The position numbers and the translations under genes were made by a program. DNA of 64,000 nt from Streptomyces showdoensis (GTDB taxonomy: Bacteria > Actinomycetota > Actinomycetes > Streptomycetales > Streptomycetaceae), in the NCBI RefSeq assembly GCF_039535475.1, contig NZ_BAAAXG010000004.1, forward strand, positions 124,001-188,000, read 5' to 3'. The notes beneath the pieces are model-generated. The model did no database searches and was not told where the DNA came from. It saw nothing but the letters and a program-made list of their open reading frames with translations. Position 1 is the stretch's first letter, and the number at the start of each line of letters is the position of its first letter. This document shows positions 26,937-35,898 of the stretch, in pieces.

Positions 26937-28253
26937 TCACGGGAGCACGAGGGTCGCCACGGCGCCCGGTGGTGTGGTGGCGTTCGTCAGGGTGAGGTGG
27001 GCGCCGAGGACGTCGGTCTGGCCGAGGGCGATGGTGAGGCCGAGGCCGTGGCCGCGACCGCGCTCCGTCGTCCCGGTGCGGAAGCGCTGCGGCCCGTGGG
27101 CCAGGAGTTCCGCCGGGAAGCCCGGTCCGTGGTCGCGCACCTCGATCGTCGTCCCGTGGACCGTCACCTCCACCGGCGCCGCCCCGTGGCGGTGCGCGTT
27201 GAGGACCAGGTTGGTGACGATCCGGTCGAGCCGCCGGGGGTCGGTCGCGGCGACCGGATGCCCCGCGACCGAGATCCGCGTCTCCAGGCCCGTACGCCGC
27301 ACCGACTCCGTCACCAGCTCGCCGAGCGGCACCGGCCGCAGGTCGGCCTCCTCGGTGCCCGCGTCCAGGCGGGAGATCTCCAGGAGGTCGTCCACCAGGC
27401 CGTGCAGCACCCGCACCCGGTCGCGCACCAGGTCGGTGGCCTCGCCCTCCGGGAGGAGGGACGCGGAGGTGACCAGCCCGGTGAGCGGCGTGCGCAGCTC
27501 GTGGGCCACGTCGGCGGTGAACCGCTGCTCGTCGCGCAGCCGGTCCCGCAGCGCGTCCGCCATGAGGTCGACCGCCGAGGCGATCTCGCCGATCTCGTCG
27601 TGTCGGCCGCTGCGGGTCCTGGCGTCCAGGTCGCCCTGTTTGATGCGTCGGGCGGTCCCGGCCACGCGGCGCAGTCGGCGCAGGACCAGTTCGGCGGCGA
27701 GCAGGGTGAGCGGGACGACGACCGCGAGCGTGGCCACGGCCGCGTACCGGATGTGCCGGTCGAGGGCCTCGATGCTGCGCTGCTCGGCCCCCATGTGCAG
27801 GTTGGTGGCCACCACCTCGCCGTCGACGCGCTGCGCCGCCCACATCCAGGGCCCCTGGCGCGACTCCGTGTCGTACCAGGTCACGGGCGTGCCCGCGGGC
27901 CCCTGGGAGACCAGCTCCCGCAGACGGTCCGGCAGGACGTCGCCCGTGAGGTAGCCGGGACCCGTCACCGGGTCGGAGGGGGGCCGCGTGCCCCTGAACT
28001 CGGACACGGCCGTGTCCAGCTCGCGCAGCACGTAGCCGGCGCTGATGTGCCGGGAGCGGTCCACCGTGGTGCGGTGGACCAGGACGCCGATGCCGACCGC
28101 CATCGCGCAGGCCGCGACCGCGACCACGGCCGCGATCCGCCACCGCAGGGAGCGCGGATCGGTCAGCCGGCGCAGCGCGCCGCGCCCACCGCCGTCCTCG
28201 GCGGCGGCACGGTCCGTACGGGTGCCCGGGGCCGGGCCGTTCGTCCCGGCCAC
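26937..28253 (-). CDS. two-component sensor histidine kinase
   Basis: A 438-residue membrane kinase. A first transmembrane helix near 40-60 (IAAVVAVAACAMAVGIGVLV) and a second near 170-190 flank an extracytoplasmic sensor of about 110 residues. HAMP follows (RRIKQGDLDARTRSGRHDEI), then the H box DVAHELRTPL near residue 255, the N box TNLVLNAHRHG, and the G boxes DHGPGFP and RGHGLGLTIA. It starts at GTG 28253, one base past the regulator's stop codon, so they are coupled. Together they form an OmpR-type pair. Upstream cell-wall genes suggest envelope sensing, but the signal is not visible. Confidence 0.9.
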   Translation of the reverse strand: MAGTNGPAPGTRTDRAAAEDGGGRGALRRLTDPRSLRWRIAAVVAVAACAMAVGIGVLVHRTTVDRSRHISAGYVLRELDTAVSEFRGTRPPSDPVTGPGYLTGDVLPDRLRELVSQGPAGTPVTWYDTESRQGPWMWAAQRVDGEVVATNLHMGAEQRSIEALDRHIRYAAVATLAVVVPLTLLAAELVLRRLRRVAGTARRIKQGDLDARTRSGRHDEIGEIASAVDLMADALRDRLRDEQRFTADVAHELRTPLTGLVTSASLLPEGEATDLVRDRVRVLHGLVDDLLEISRLDAGTEEADLRPVPLGELVTESVRRTGLETRISVAGHPVAATDPRRLDRIVTNLVLNAHRHGAAPVEVTVHGTTIEVRDHGPGFPAELLAHGPQRFRTGTTERGRGHGLGLTIALGQTDVLGAHLTLTNATTPPGAVATLVLP

Positions 28254-28254
28254 G

Positions 28255-28992
28255 TCAGCGCCGGAACCGGTAGCCGAAACCGCGCACGGTCTCGATGTGG
28301 TCGGCCCCGATCTTCTTGCGGAGCCGCTGCACCGCCAGGTCGACGACCCGGATGTCGCCGTCCCAGCCGTAGTCCCACACCTCGCGCAGCAGCGTCTGCC
28401 GCGGGAGCGCGATGCCCGGCGACGCCACGAACTCCAGGAGCAGCCGCAGTTCGGTGGGGGTGAGCGCGACCGGCCGGCCGTCGACCCGGACCTCCAGGCC
28501 ACGGGTGTCGACGGTGAGGTCCCGGAAGGAGAGCACCCCGGGGTCGGCCGCCGGCTCTCCGGAGCCGGAACCGTCGGGGGCCGAGAAGGCGGCCCGCCGC
28601 AGCAGGGTGCGGATCCGCGCCACCAGGACCCCGGTGTCCACGGGCTTCACGACGTAGTCGTCGGCGCCCGCCTCCAGGCCCGCCACCACGTTCAGGGCGT
28701 CACCGAGGGCCGACATCATCAGCACGGGCGCCTGGCTGGTCTCGCGGATCCGCCGGCACAGCCCGATCCCGTCCAGGTGCGGCAGCATCACGTCGAGCAG
28801 CAGCAGGTCGTAGCGCCCCTCCCGGAACATCTCCAGGCCTGTCAGCCCGTCGGGGGCCCCGGACACCCGGTAGCCGTACCGGCCGAGGGCCAGGGCGACG
28901 GACCTGCGGATCGTCTCGTCGTCCTCGACCAGCAGCACGTGCACCTCGGCGCCGTCGTCCTGCGCGGTCGCGCCGCTGTCGTGCTCTCGCAT
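28255..28992 (-). CDS. OmpR-family response regulator
   Basis: A 245-residue regulator. The receiver domain has the acidic pair VEDDE, the phospho-acceptor Asp in LLLLDVMLPHLDG near residue 67, and the conserved Lys in DDYVVKPVDTG. The C-terminal winged helix has LTPTELRLLLEFVASPG and VVDLAVQRLRKKIG. I chose ATG 28992; a longer frame reaches 29073 but is less like the family. It is followed directly by its kinase and preceded, 77 bp upstream, by the EEP-family gene on the same strand. Confidence 0.9.
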   Translation of the reverse strand: MREHDSGATAQDDGAEVHVLLVEDDETIRRSVALALGRYGYRVSGAPDGLTGLEMFREGRYDLLLLDVMLPHLDGIGLCRRIRETSQAPVLMMSALGDALNVVAGLEAGADDYVVKPVDTGVLVARIRTLLRRAAFSAPDGSGSGEPAADPGVLSFRDLTVDTRGLEVRVDGRPVALTPTELRLLLEFVASPGIALPRQTLLREVWDYGWDGDIRVVDLAVQRLRKKIGADHIETVRGFGYRFRR

Positions 28993-29069
28993 CACGTCAC
29001 CCGGGAGTCGTACGGAAGGGGAAAGGGCCATGACATCACAGCTCGGAGCGGTGCCCCCGGTCCGGCCGC

Positions 29070-30086
29070 TCACCAGCGGAGTGAGGCGGCGACGGGCAGG
29101 TGGTCGCTGCCGGTGCGGGGCAGCGTCCAGGCGGCGACCGGTGTGACGCCGCGCACCAGGACGTGGTCGATCCGGGCCACCGGGAAGGCGGCAGGCCAGC
29201 TGAAGCCGAAGCCGTCACCGGCCTCCGCCTGCGCCGAACGCAGCCGCAGCCCCTCGGTCACCGGCCGCAGCGCCCGGTCCTCGGCGGTTCCGTTGAGGTC
29301 GCCCACCAGGACGACCCGCGGCAGGCGTTCCGCCCGCACGGCCTCGGCCAGCCTGCCCGCCGCCTCGTTCCGCCGGGCCGTGGTGAAGCCCGCCGTCGGG
29401 TGCACCCGCACCGAGGCGAGGTGCGCCACGTACACGGCGACCGGCCCCTTCGGGGTGTCGGCGACGGCCCGCAGGGCTCGGGTCCACGGCATGATCGGGA
29501 GCGGCTCCACCTCCCGCAGCGGGTACCTGCTCCACAGCCCGACCGTCCCGATCGTCGCGTGGTGCGGATACGAGCCGGCCAGCGCGCGCTCGTACGCGGG
29601 CGCCGTGGCGGGCGACAGTTCCTCCAGGGCGAGCAGGGCCGCGCCCGAGGCCGCCAGGTCACGGGCGGTACCGGCGGGGTCGGGGTTCTCGGCCCCGACG
29701 TTCTGGGACACCACCGTGAGGTCCCCGCCCGGCGACCGCCCGTCCACGAGGGCGCCGCCGAACGAGGCGCCCCACACGGCGGCCGCGAGCAGGACGGCCA
29801 CCGCCGCGGCGGCGCTCCGCCGCACGGCCGCGAGGGCCGCGCCCACGGGGACGCTCAGGCCCAGCCAGGGCAGGAAGGTCTCCAGGAGGCTCCCGGGATT
29901 CCCGAACCCGTTCGGTACGCCGGCGTGCGCCACCATCAGCAGCGCCGTGACGCCCACCCCGGCGGCGACCAGCCGTCCCCGGCGCCACCGGCCGCGCCCT
30001 GACCGCGGCGCGCCCGTCCCCGGCGGTCCCGCTCCGTCCCCGACGGCGGCCGGTTCTTCCTCCGTGCGTGCGACGACGGTGCTCAC
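29070..30086 (-). CDS. membrane-anchored endonuclease/exonuclease/phosphatase-family enzyme
   Basis: A 338-residue protein. Residues 30-115 contain three hydrophobic helices (LVAAGVGVTALLMVAHAGV and two more), so the catalytic domain probably faces outside. The EEP landmarks are all present: VVSQNVGAENP (Asn), LLALEELSP (Glu), VVLVGDLNGTAEDRALRPV (Asp-x-Asn) and the terminal GSDHLPVAASL (Asp-His). Members cleave phosphodiesters in nucleic acids, lipids or inositol phosphates; the substrate here is unknown. The GTG start overlaps the stop of the carboxypeptidase gene in a GTGA, so the two are coupled. Confidence 0.85.
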   Translation of the reverse strand: MSTVVARTEEEPAAVGDGAGPPGTGAPRSGRGRWRRGRLVAAGVGVTALLMVAHAGVPNGFGNPGSLLETFLPWLGLSVPVGAALAAVRRSAAAAVAVLLAAAVWGASFGGALVDGRSPGGDLTVVSQNVGAENPDPAGTARDLAASGAALLALEELSPATAPAYERALAGSYPHHATIGTVGLWSRYPLREVEPLPIMPWTRALRAVADTPKGPVAVYVAHLASVRVHPTAGFTTARRNEAAGRLAEAVRAERLPRVVLVGDLNGTAEDRALRPVTEGLRLRSAQAEAGDGFGFSWPAAFPVARIDHVLVRGVTPVAAWTLPRTGSDHLPVAASLRW

Positions 30087-31096
30087 GACCGTACCTCCGC
30101 CAGGGCCGAGGGGAGGTCCCGCCGCAGCGCGTCGACGAGGCGGCCGCTGCGCTCCAGGGCCGCCCGCAGCCCCTCGGCGGGCGAGGTGTGGGCCCGCTGG
30201 CCGAGGACGACCCCGAGCACCAGGTGCCGGGCGGCACCCGAACCCACCTCCGCGGCCCACATGAGGTTGCCGCCCGCGGGCGTGCTCGACCCGGTCTTCA
30301 GGCCGATCACGCCGGGCTCGTCCAGGAGCCGGTTGGTGTTGGCGAGGGGGCCGGGATGGCCGGGCACCGTCGTCTCGCGCATCGCGACCACCTCCCGGAG
30401 GACCGGCTGCTCCATGGCGCGGCGGGCGAGGGTGAGCTGGTCCTCCGCGGTGCTGCGCGTGGTGGCCTCGAGCCCGCTGGCGCCGGTGTACCGGGTGCGG
30501 GTCATGCCGAGCGAGGCGGCGGTCCGGTTCATCCTCGCCACGAACGCCTCCTCGCTCCCCGCGTCCCAGCGGGCCAGCAGCCGGGCGACGTTGTTGCCGG
30601 AGGGCAGCAGGAGCAGTTCCAGCAGCTTGCGCTGGGTGAGGCGCTGGCCCTGCCGCACCGGGGCGGCGGACTCGGAGAGCGAGTGGGACTCCTGCGCGGC
30701 GGTCTCGTCGACCGTGATCTCCGGCCCGTCCTCGCCGGCCCGGAGCGGATGGTCGCGGAGGATCTGGTACGCGGTCATCACCTTGGCGACGCTCGCGATC
30801 GGCACCGGCTCCCGCCCGCCGCTGACGCCGAGGCTGCCGACTCCCTCGACCGCGACGCTCGCCTGGCCCTCCTCGGGCCACGGCAGGTCGAGCCGGGCCC
30901 GCAGCGCCGCCTGGGGCGAGGCCTGGGCGGTGGGGCGGCCGGCACCCGGACCGGATCCGTCCGAGAGCCCGATCCAGCCGCCGGCGCCCGCCACGAGGAC
31001 GGCGGCTGCCGAGGCCCACACGGCCCGCCTCCCGATGCCGCGAACCCTGTCCGCCTCGGCCGTCCGACCGCCGGAACGCGTCCCACGCGTGTCCAT
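30083..31096 (-). CDS. D-alanyl-D-alanine carboxypeptidase (serine type, penicillin-binding)
   Basis: A 337-residue peptidoglycan enzyme of the S11 / PBP5 type that trims the terminal D-Ala of stem peptides outside the membrane. The three active-site motifs are intact: Ser102-x-x-Lys105 in ASVAKVMTAY, SGN at 166-168, and KTG at 267-269. An N-terminal membrane anchor or uncleaved signal lies at 24-45. It is shorter than PBP5 and lacks the C-terminal beta domain. It is the first gene of a probable run of four (carboxypeptidase, EEP enzyme, regulator, kinase). A long inverted repeat lies just upstream. Confidence 0.9.
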   Translation of the reverse strand: MDTRGTRSGGRTAEADRVRGIGRRAVWASAAAVLVAGAGGWIGLSDGSGPGAGRPTAQASPQAALRARLDLPWPEEGQASVAVEGVGSLGVSGGREPVPIASVAKVMTAYQILRDHPLRAGEDGPEITVDETAAQESHSLSESAAPVRQGQRLTQRKLLELLLLPSGNNVARLLARWDAGSEEAFVARMNRTAASLGMTRTRYTGASGLEATTRSTAEDQLTLARRAMEQPVLREVVAMRETTVPGHPGPLANTNRLLDEPGVIGLKTGSSTPAGGNLMWAAEVGSGAARHLVLGVVLGQRAHTSPAEGLRAALERSGRLVDALRRDLPSALAEVRS

Positions 31097-31115
31097 CGCC
31101 GTTCCCTCCCGTTGC

Positions 31116-31148
31116 TCGGTGCGTACGCGATCACCGCGTACGCACCGA
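31116..31148. terminator. perfect 14-bp inverted repeat between thioredoxin-like and carboxypeptidase genes
   Basis: Arms 31116-31129 and 31135-31148 are exact complements around a five-base loop. It lies about 95 bases after the thioredoxin-like stop and 20 bases before the carboxypeptidase start. It may terminate the first gene or act as an operator or attenuator for the second. Confidence 0.6.
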
Positions 31149-31241
31149 AGCCTGGAAGGCGCGCGCGTCCGGAACGTCAGGGCCGTGCGTCCGCGAGCGC
31201 GCGGATGTGTGTCAGCCGTGTATCGACGGGGCGGCGTCGGG

Positions 31242-31580
31242 TCAGAGGTGGGCGTCCACGAATTCCCGCAGCTCGGTGCTGCTCATCGGCCCCGTGCCGT
31301 GGGCCACCGCCTCCGCGTCCTTCAGCAGGACGTAGGACGGTGCTCCGGTCACCCCGTACCGTCGGGTCGTCTCCGGACAGCGCGTGATGTCGGTGCGGAC
31401 GGCCGTCAGGCGGCCCGCGTACGCGTCCGCGAGGCCGCCCACGACCAGGTCCATCGCCCGGCAGGGCTCGATGGCCTTGGGCCAGGTCCCGATGAAGTAC
31501 GCGAGGACCGGCACGTCGCTCACCCTGAGGATGAACGCGAACTCCGCGTCCTCACGCGGCTGATGCACCCGCTGTGCCAT
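31242..31580 (-). CDS. thioredoxin-fold protein with altered active site
   Basis: A 112-residue cytoplasmic protein with a thioredoxin pattern: strand VPVLAYFIGTW, helix PCRAMDLVVGGLADAYAG, strand RLTAVRTDI, the cis-proline loop YGVTGAPSYVLLKD and a final helix. The usual WCGPC is replaced by W33-PKAIEP-C40, so the first catalytic cysteine is missing and the loop is longer. A normal dithiol exchange is unlikely; a monothiol or structural role fits better. The start ATG 31580 has AGGAG six bases upstream. Confidence 0.7.
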   Translation of the reverse strand: MAQRVHQPREDAEFAFILRVSDVPVLAYFIGTWPKAIEPCRAMDLVVGGLADAYAGRLTAVRTDITRCPETTRRYGVTGAPSYVLLKDAEAVAHGTGPMSSTELREFVDAHL

Positions 31581-31967
31581 ACGAGCTCCTGACCTCGCGT
31601 TCCGTCGTTGCGCCCCCATCTTCCCCCGCGCCCGTCGGCCGCCTCGCACCCCGCCCGACCCCGCCCGCCCGGACGTCAACTCGGCACCCTCCAATTCACC
31701 CCCTCGCGTGGCGCATGCTCGTCAAGCGGCGGTGGCATCCGGTCAGCACGGGCGGTGTCCGAGGGGACGGTGTGACCAGGGCGAGGTGAGGGGCGCGTTG
31801 GAGGGCAGGGGAGTGAGCGGCAGGGCCGTGGCGCCGGGTGGCGGCGGGCGCAAACCTCCAGGTAGGCGGTGGCCGGGACTCCCCGGCCGCGACTGTACGT
31901 GACCCCGCGGCGGGCGCTGAGCTACGGAGCGTTCCCGCTCCGCCCTCGACCGACAGGAGACGTCAGC
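31581..31967. other. 387-bp divergent intergenic region
   Basis: It holds the start regions of the thioredoxin-like gene and the DUF11 gene. The latter has a clear ACAGGAGA ribosome-binding site ten bases before ATG 31968. I see no conserved -35/-10 pair and no credible small gene. Confidence 0.4.
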
Positions 31968-33371
31968 ATGAGCACACCTCCCCCCGTCCCGTTGCGGGTC
32001 GCCCTCGTCAACGGCAGCTTCGAGGAACCGTCCGTCACCGACATGGCGTTCCTGCCGGACGCCTCCCAGACGCAGGCCCCGCGGCACGTCCCGGGCTGGC
32101 TCACCACCGCCACCGACCACATGATCGAGTTATGGCACTCCGGCTTCAACGGCGTGCCGTCGGCGGACGGCGAGCAGTTCGCCGAGCTCAACGCCAACCA
32201 GGTCTCGACCCTCTACCAGGACCTGCCGACCACCCCCGGCACCAAGCTGTACTGGCGGCTCTACCACCGCGGCCGGCAGGGGCAGGACACCATGGCCCTG
32301 GACATCGGGGCCCCGGGCGGCGTGATCGAGCAGCGCACGTTCACCGACGGCAACACGGCGTGGGGCTACTACACCGGGACCTACACCGTCCCGGCCGGGC
32401 AGACCACCACCCGCTTCGCCTTCCGCTCCGTCTCGGCGGCCGGCGGCAACCGGGGGATCGGCAACTTCCTCGACGGGATCTTCTTCGGCACCGCGCCGCA
32501 CGTGGTGCTCACCAAGACGGCGGTCCCGGTGGGCCCGTTGGACGTCGGTGACGTCGTCACGTACCGGATCACCGCGAAGAACGAGGGCGGCGGGGCCGCC
32601 GAGCGGCTCACCCTGACCGACGTGCTCCCCGCCGGGACCACGTACGTGCCCGGTTCCCTGCGCGTCATCTCCGGTCCGAACAGCGGGGCGAAGACCGACC
32701 GGGCAGGGGACGACCAGGCCTCCTACGACGCCGCCGCGAACGCGGTGGTCTTCCGGCTGGGCAGCGACGCCTCCGCGACCCAGGGCGGGAGCCTGGCCAA
32801 CACGGCGGCCCTGCCGGGCGGCACGACCGTCGAGTACCGGGTCGTGCTCGGCCTGGAGACCGCCGGGACGCACGTCAGCAACACGGCCACCGCGGCCTAC
32901 GAGAACCGGCTCGGCCCCACGCCCGAGTCGCTGACGGCCACGTCCGACGAGGCCGTCACCGAGGTCCGGCCGGCGGCCGACCTGGACGTGACGAAGGCGG
33001 CCGACTCCACCACCGTGACCGTGGGCCAGACGGTGTCCTACCGCGTGACCGTCCACAACGCCGGACCCAGCCCGGCGACCGGGGTCACCGTGACCGACCG
33101 GCTCCCGGACGGCCTCGTGTTCCTCTCCGCGGACGCGTCCCGCGGCGCCTACGACCCCGCGACCGGGCGGTGGGCCGTCGGCGATCTGGCCGTCGGGGCC
33201 CGCGCGACGCTCACCCTGCGCGCGAAGGCGACCACGACCGGCCTGATCACCAACACCGCCACCGTCACGGCCGTCGAGAAGGACCCCGACCCGACCGACA
33301 ACACCGACTCGGTGAGCGTCTGCGTCGAACCGGCACCGGCCTGCTGCGACCCCTGCACCCCCCGCGCCTAG
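31968..33371 (+). CDS. DUF11-repeat protein with N-terminal carbohydrate-binding-like domain (TTA codon)
   Basis: A 467-residue beta-rich protein. Residues 10-180 resemble a jelly-roll module (LVNGSFEEP, LYQDLPTTPGTKLYWRLYHR). Two DUF11 domains follow: the first begins at VVLTKTAVPVGPLDVGDVVTY, the second at LDVTKAADSTTVTVGQTVSY and ends in LITNTATVTAVEKDPDPTDN. The C-terminus has a cysteine cluster (PACCDPCTPRA). DUF11 proteins are usually surface proteins, yet no signal peptide, anchor or sorting motif is present. Codon 55 is TTA (32130-32132), implying bldA control and expression late in development. The export route is unexplained. Confidence 0.75.
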   Translation: MSTPPPVPLRVALVNGSFEEPSVTDMAFLPDASQTQAPRHVPGWLTTATDHMIELWHSGFNGVPSADGEQFAELNANQVSTLYQDLPTTPGTKLYWRLYHRGRQGQDTMALDIGAPGGVIEQRTFTDGNTAWGYYTGTYTVPAGQTTTRFAFRSVSAAGGNRGIGNFLDGIFFGTAPHVVLTKTAVPVGPLDVGDVVTYRITAKNEGGGAAERLTLTDVLPAGTTYVPGSLRVISGPNSGAKTDRAGDDQASYDAAANAVVFRLGSDASATQGGSLANTAALPGGTTVEYRVVLGLETAGTHVSNTATAAYENRLGPTPESLTATSDEAVTEVRPAADLDVTKAADSTTVTVGQTVSYRVTVHNAGPSPATGVTVTDRLPDGLVFLSADASRGAYDPATGRWAVGDLAVGARATLTLRAKATTTGLITNTATVTAVEKDPDPTDNTDSVSVCVEPAPACCDPCTPRA

Positions 33372-33700
33372 CGAGCCTGGAGACCTGACCGGACCGACCT
33401 GACGAACTCCGTCACACCACGAGTACGGGGGGCGACTGAGCGCTACGGTGTAGCCGTACCGCCGAACCGATCGGCAGTGCTGCTCCTGGACCCCCGGCTC
33501 CCCCGTGCCGGGGGGTCCACCCCTGTCCGGGGGCGGCCGGCGGCGCGCGAAGTCCGGTTGTCGACGCGCGCGAAGGCCCTCCCACGGCCCTCACCGTGGC
33601 CTGCGACGGCGGCTCCTTCTCGGTCGGCGTCGACGCCTCCTCGGAGGGTGTCCGCCGGGCCCTGACGGTGACCCAGCTCTGGTAGCCCCCGGGCCGCCGC
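33372..33700. other. 329-bp intergenic region with hairpin and possible gene remnant
   Basis: A hairpin with an 11-bp stem and one bulge (33488-33518, loop TCCCCCGT) probably ends the DUF11 transcript or the convergent ligase transcript. Just after it, a plus-strand frame with good codon bias ends at TAG 33683-33685 and reads VACDGGSFSVGVDASSEGVR; it has no start and may be the tail of a lost gene. Nothing else is supported. Confidence 0.4.
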
Positions 33701-35770
33701 TCAGGCGAGGTGGTCGGCGACGAGCTCGGCGAACTCCTCGGGCGTCAGCACCTCGACGCCGAGCTTCTGCGCGGCGGCCGCCTTCGAGCTCGGCTTGCCG
33801 GACGGGGAGGGGGCGGCGACGAGGTAGGAGGTCTTGGCGTTGACGCCGCTGCCGGCCCGGCCGCCGGCGCGTTCGATCAGCTCGTTCATCTGCGTCCGGC
33901 CGAGACCGTCGAGGCGCCCGGTCATCTTGCCGGTGACCACCACGGTCCGGCCCGCCAGCGGCCCTCCGCCGTCGGCCGCCGTGTCGGCGGCGGGCTGCCG
34001 GGGCTCGCTCATGTTCACCCCGGCGGCGATCAGCTTGTCGACGACCGGGGCGAGCGCGGCGAGTTCCGCGACGACGACGGGAGCCTTCTCCGAACCGATG
34101 CCCTCGACGGCCTGCAGGTCCTCCACGGACGCGGCGCGGACGGCGTCCATGGTCCCGAAGTGCGCGGCGATCCGCCGGGACATGCTGCGGCCCGTGCCCG
34201 GGATGCCGAGCGCGCAGAAGACGCGGCTGAGCGGGCGCGACCGGGCGAGTCCGAGCTGCTCGGCGAGCTTCGCGCCGCGCTTCTCGCTGCCGGAGGCTTC
34301 CGTCAGCTGCTCCTCGGTCAGGGTGAACAGGTCCGCCACGTCACCCACGAGACCGGAGTCGATGAGGGCCTTGACGTAGGTCTTGCCCAGGCCGTCGATG
34401 TCGAGGATGTCGCGCCCGGCGGCGTACTCGATCAGCGGGGCGAGCGCGCACGCGGTGCCCTTGGCGCAGCGCCACCGCTCCTGGCTCGTGTCGATCCCGC
34501 TGCCGCAGTTCGGGCACGCCCGGGGGAGCGGGACCGGGACGGCGCCCGCGGGGCGGAGTTCGACGACCGGGGCCTGGACGCGGGGGATGATGTCGCCGGC
34601 CTTGTAGACGGTGACGGTGTCGCCGAGGTGGAGGCCGCGGCGGGCGATGTCGGCCGGGTTGTGCAGCGTGGCCCGGGAGACGGTGGAGCCGTCGATCTCG
34701 ACCGGAGTGAGCACGGCGGTCGGGGCGAGGACGCCGGTGCGGCCGACCTCCCACACCACGTCCTCGAGCACCGTCTGCCGCTCGACGGCGGCCAGCTTGT
34801 ACGCGATGGCCCAGTGCGGGAAGCGGCTGCCGAAGCCCGCCGCCTCCTGTTCGGCGGCGCTGTTGGCCTTGATGACGACGCCGTCGATGCCGAACGGGAG
34901 CCCGGCGCGGATCGCGGCGATCGCGTCCACCTTCGTCTGCGCCTCGGCGATCGTGCCGACCACGTGCAGTCCGGCCGGGGTCGCGGCGGTGGTCCGCACA
35001 CCGGCGCCGGCGACCGCGGCCAGCACCTCGGCGTGCGTCCCCGATGCGGGCAGGAACGTTTCACCGTCCAGGTCGACCGCACCGTACGCCCAGAACGTCA
35101 TCTCCAGCCGGTACGGCCGGTCCTTCGCCCGCAGCGTGCCGGCCGCCCCGTTGCGCGGGTTGGCGAAGGGGGCGCCGCCGTGCGCGGTGCGCACCTCGTT
35201 CGCGGTCTCGAACTGCTCCTGGGTGAACAGGACCTCGCCGCGGGCCTCGAACGTGACCGGCGCGGCGAGCCGCTCGGGCAGCCCGACGATGGAGCCGATG
35301 ACGTGGCTGACGTCCTCGCCGTGGGTGCCGTCGCCGCGGGTGACGATCTGTACGAGACGCCCGTCCCGGTAGCGCGCGGCGACGGCGGCGCCGTCCAGTT
35401 TCGGCTCGACCGTGAACCCGCCCTCGGCCTCGCGCCCGAGCCGTCGCCGCAGCGACGCCTCCCACCCGGTCAGCTCCTCGGGGCTGAACACGTTGTCGAG
35501 ACTGAGCAGTCGGGAGGTGTGCGGGACGTCGCCCGCGGGCGCCGCGCCGTCCGCGACGAGCCCGGTCGGCGACCCGGCCGACTCGCTCGGGTGCGCGGCC
35601 TCCCACTCCAGTACGGCGCGGCGCAGGGCGTCGAACGAGGCGTCGTCCAGCGGGCTGTTCGCGCCGCCGTAGTAGGCGCGCGAGGCCTCGCGGAGCCGGT
35701 CGAGCGCGGCCTCGTAGTCGGCGCGGGTGGACAGGGCGGGGCACGCCTCAAGGGCGGGAGTCGCGGTCAT
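33701..35770 (-). CDS. ligA: NAD+-dependent DNA ligase
   Basis: A 689-residue enzyme that seals nicks in DNA using NAD+. Domains in order: Ia with the YY of ASRAYYGG at 33-34, the adenylation domain with the active-site Lys124 in EPKLDG, the OB fold, a zinc finger (CPNCGSGID...RCAKGTAC near 410-435), the helix-hairpin-helix domain ([14 protein letters not shown]), and a C-terminal BRCT domain ([20 protein letters not shown]). The zinc-finger end differs from the usual CPAQ. Streptomyces often carry a second LigA-like gene, and this may be that copy rather than the replicative one; no replication or gat genes are nearby. The start ATG lacks a clear ribosome-binding site. Confidence 0.95.
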   Translation of the reverse strand: MTATPALEACPALSTRADYEAALDRLREASRAYYGGANSPLDDASFDALRRAVLEWEAAHPSESAGSPTGLVADGAAPAGDVPHTSRLLSLDNVFSPEELTGWEASLRRRLGREAEGGFTVEPKLDGAAVAARYRDGRLVQIVTRGDGTHGEDVSHVIGSIVGLPERLAAPVTFEARGEVLFTQEQFETANEVRTAHGGAPFANPRNGAAGTLRAKDRPYRLEMTFWAYGAVDLDGETFLPASGTHAEVLAAVAGAGVRTTAATPAGLHVVGTIAEAQTKVDAIAAIRAGLPFGIDGVVIKANSAAEQEAAGFGSRFPHWAIAYKLAAVERQTVLEDVVWEVGRTGVLAPTAVLTPVEIDGSTVSRATLHNPADIARRGLHLGDTVTVYKAGDIIPRVQAPVVELRPAGAVPVPLPRACPNCGSGIDTSQERWRCAKGTACALAPLIEYAAGRDILDIDGLGKTYVKALIDSGLVGDVADLFTLTEEQLTEASGSEKRGAKLAEQLGLARSRPLSRVFCALGIPGTGRSMSRRIAAHFGTMDAVRAASVEDLQAVEGIGSEKAPVVVAELAALAPVVDKLIAAGVNMSEPRQPAADTAADGGGPLAGRTVVVTGKMTGRLDGLGRTQMNELIERAGGRAGSGVNAKTSYLVAAPSPSGKPSSKAAAAQKLGVEVLTPEEFAELVADHLA

Positions 35771-35898
35771 GGAGGAATCATGGCGTGAGGGTCTGACAAC
35801 GGCCGGTCGCGAGGTGTGCCCCCATGCGGCACCGGGTAGCCGGGTGGTGGTCCGGTGCGGGCGATCCGCCCGGCCGGCGGGCGAGGGGGAGGGTTCCG

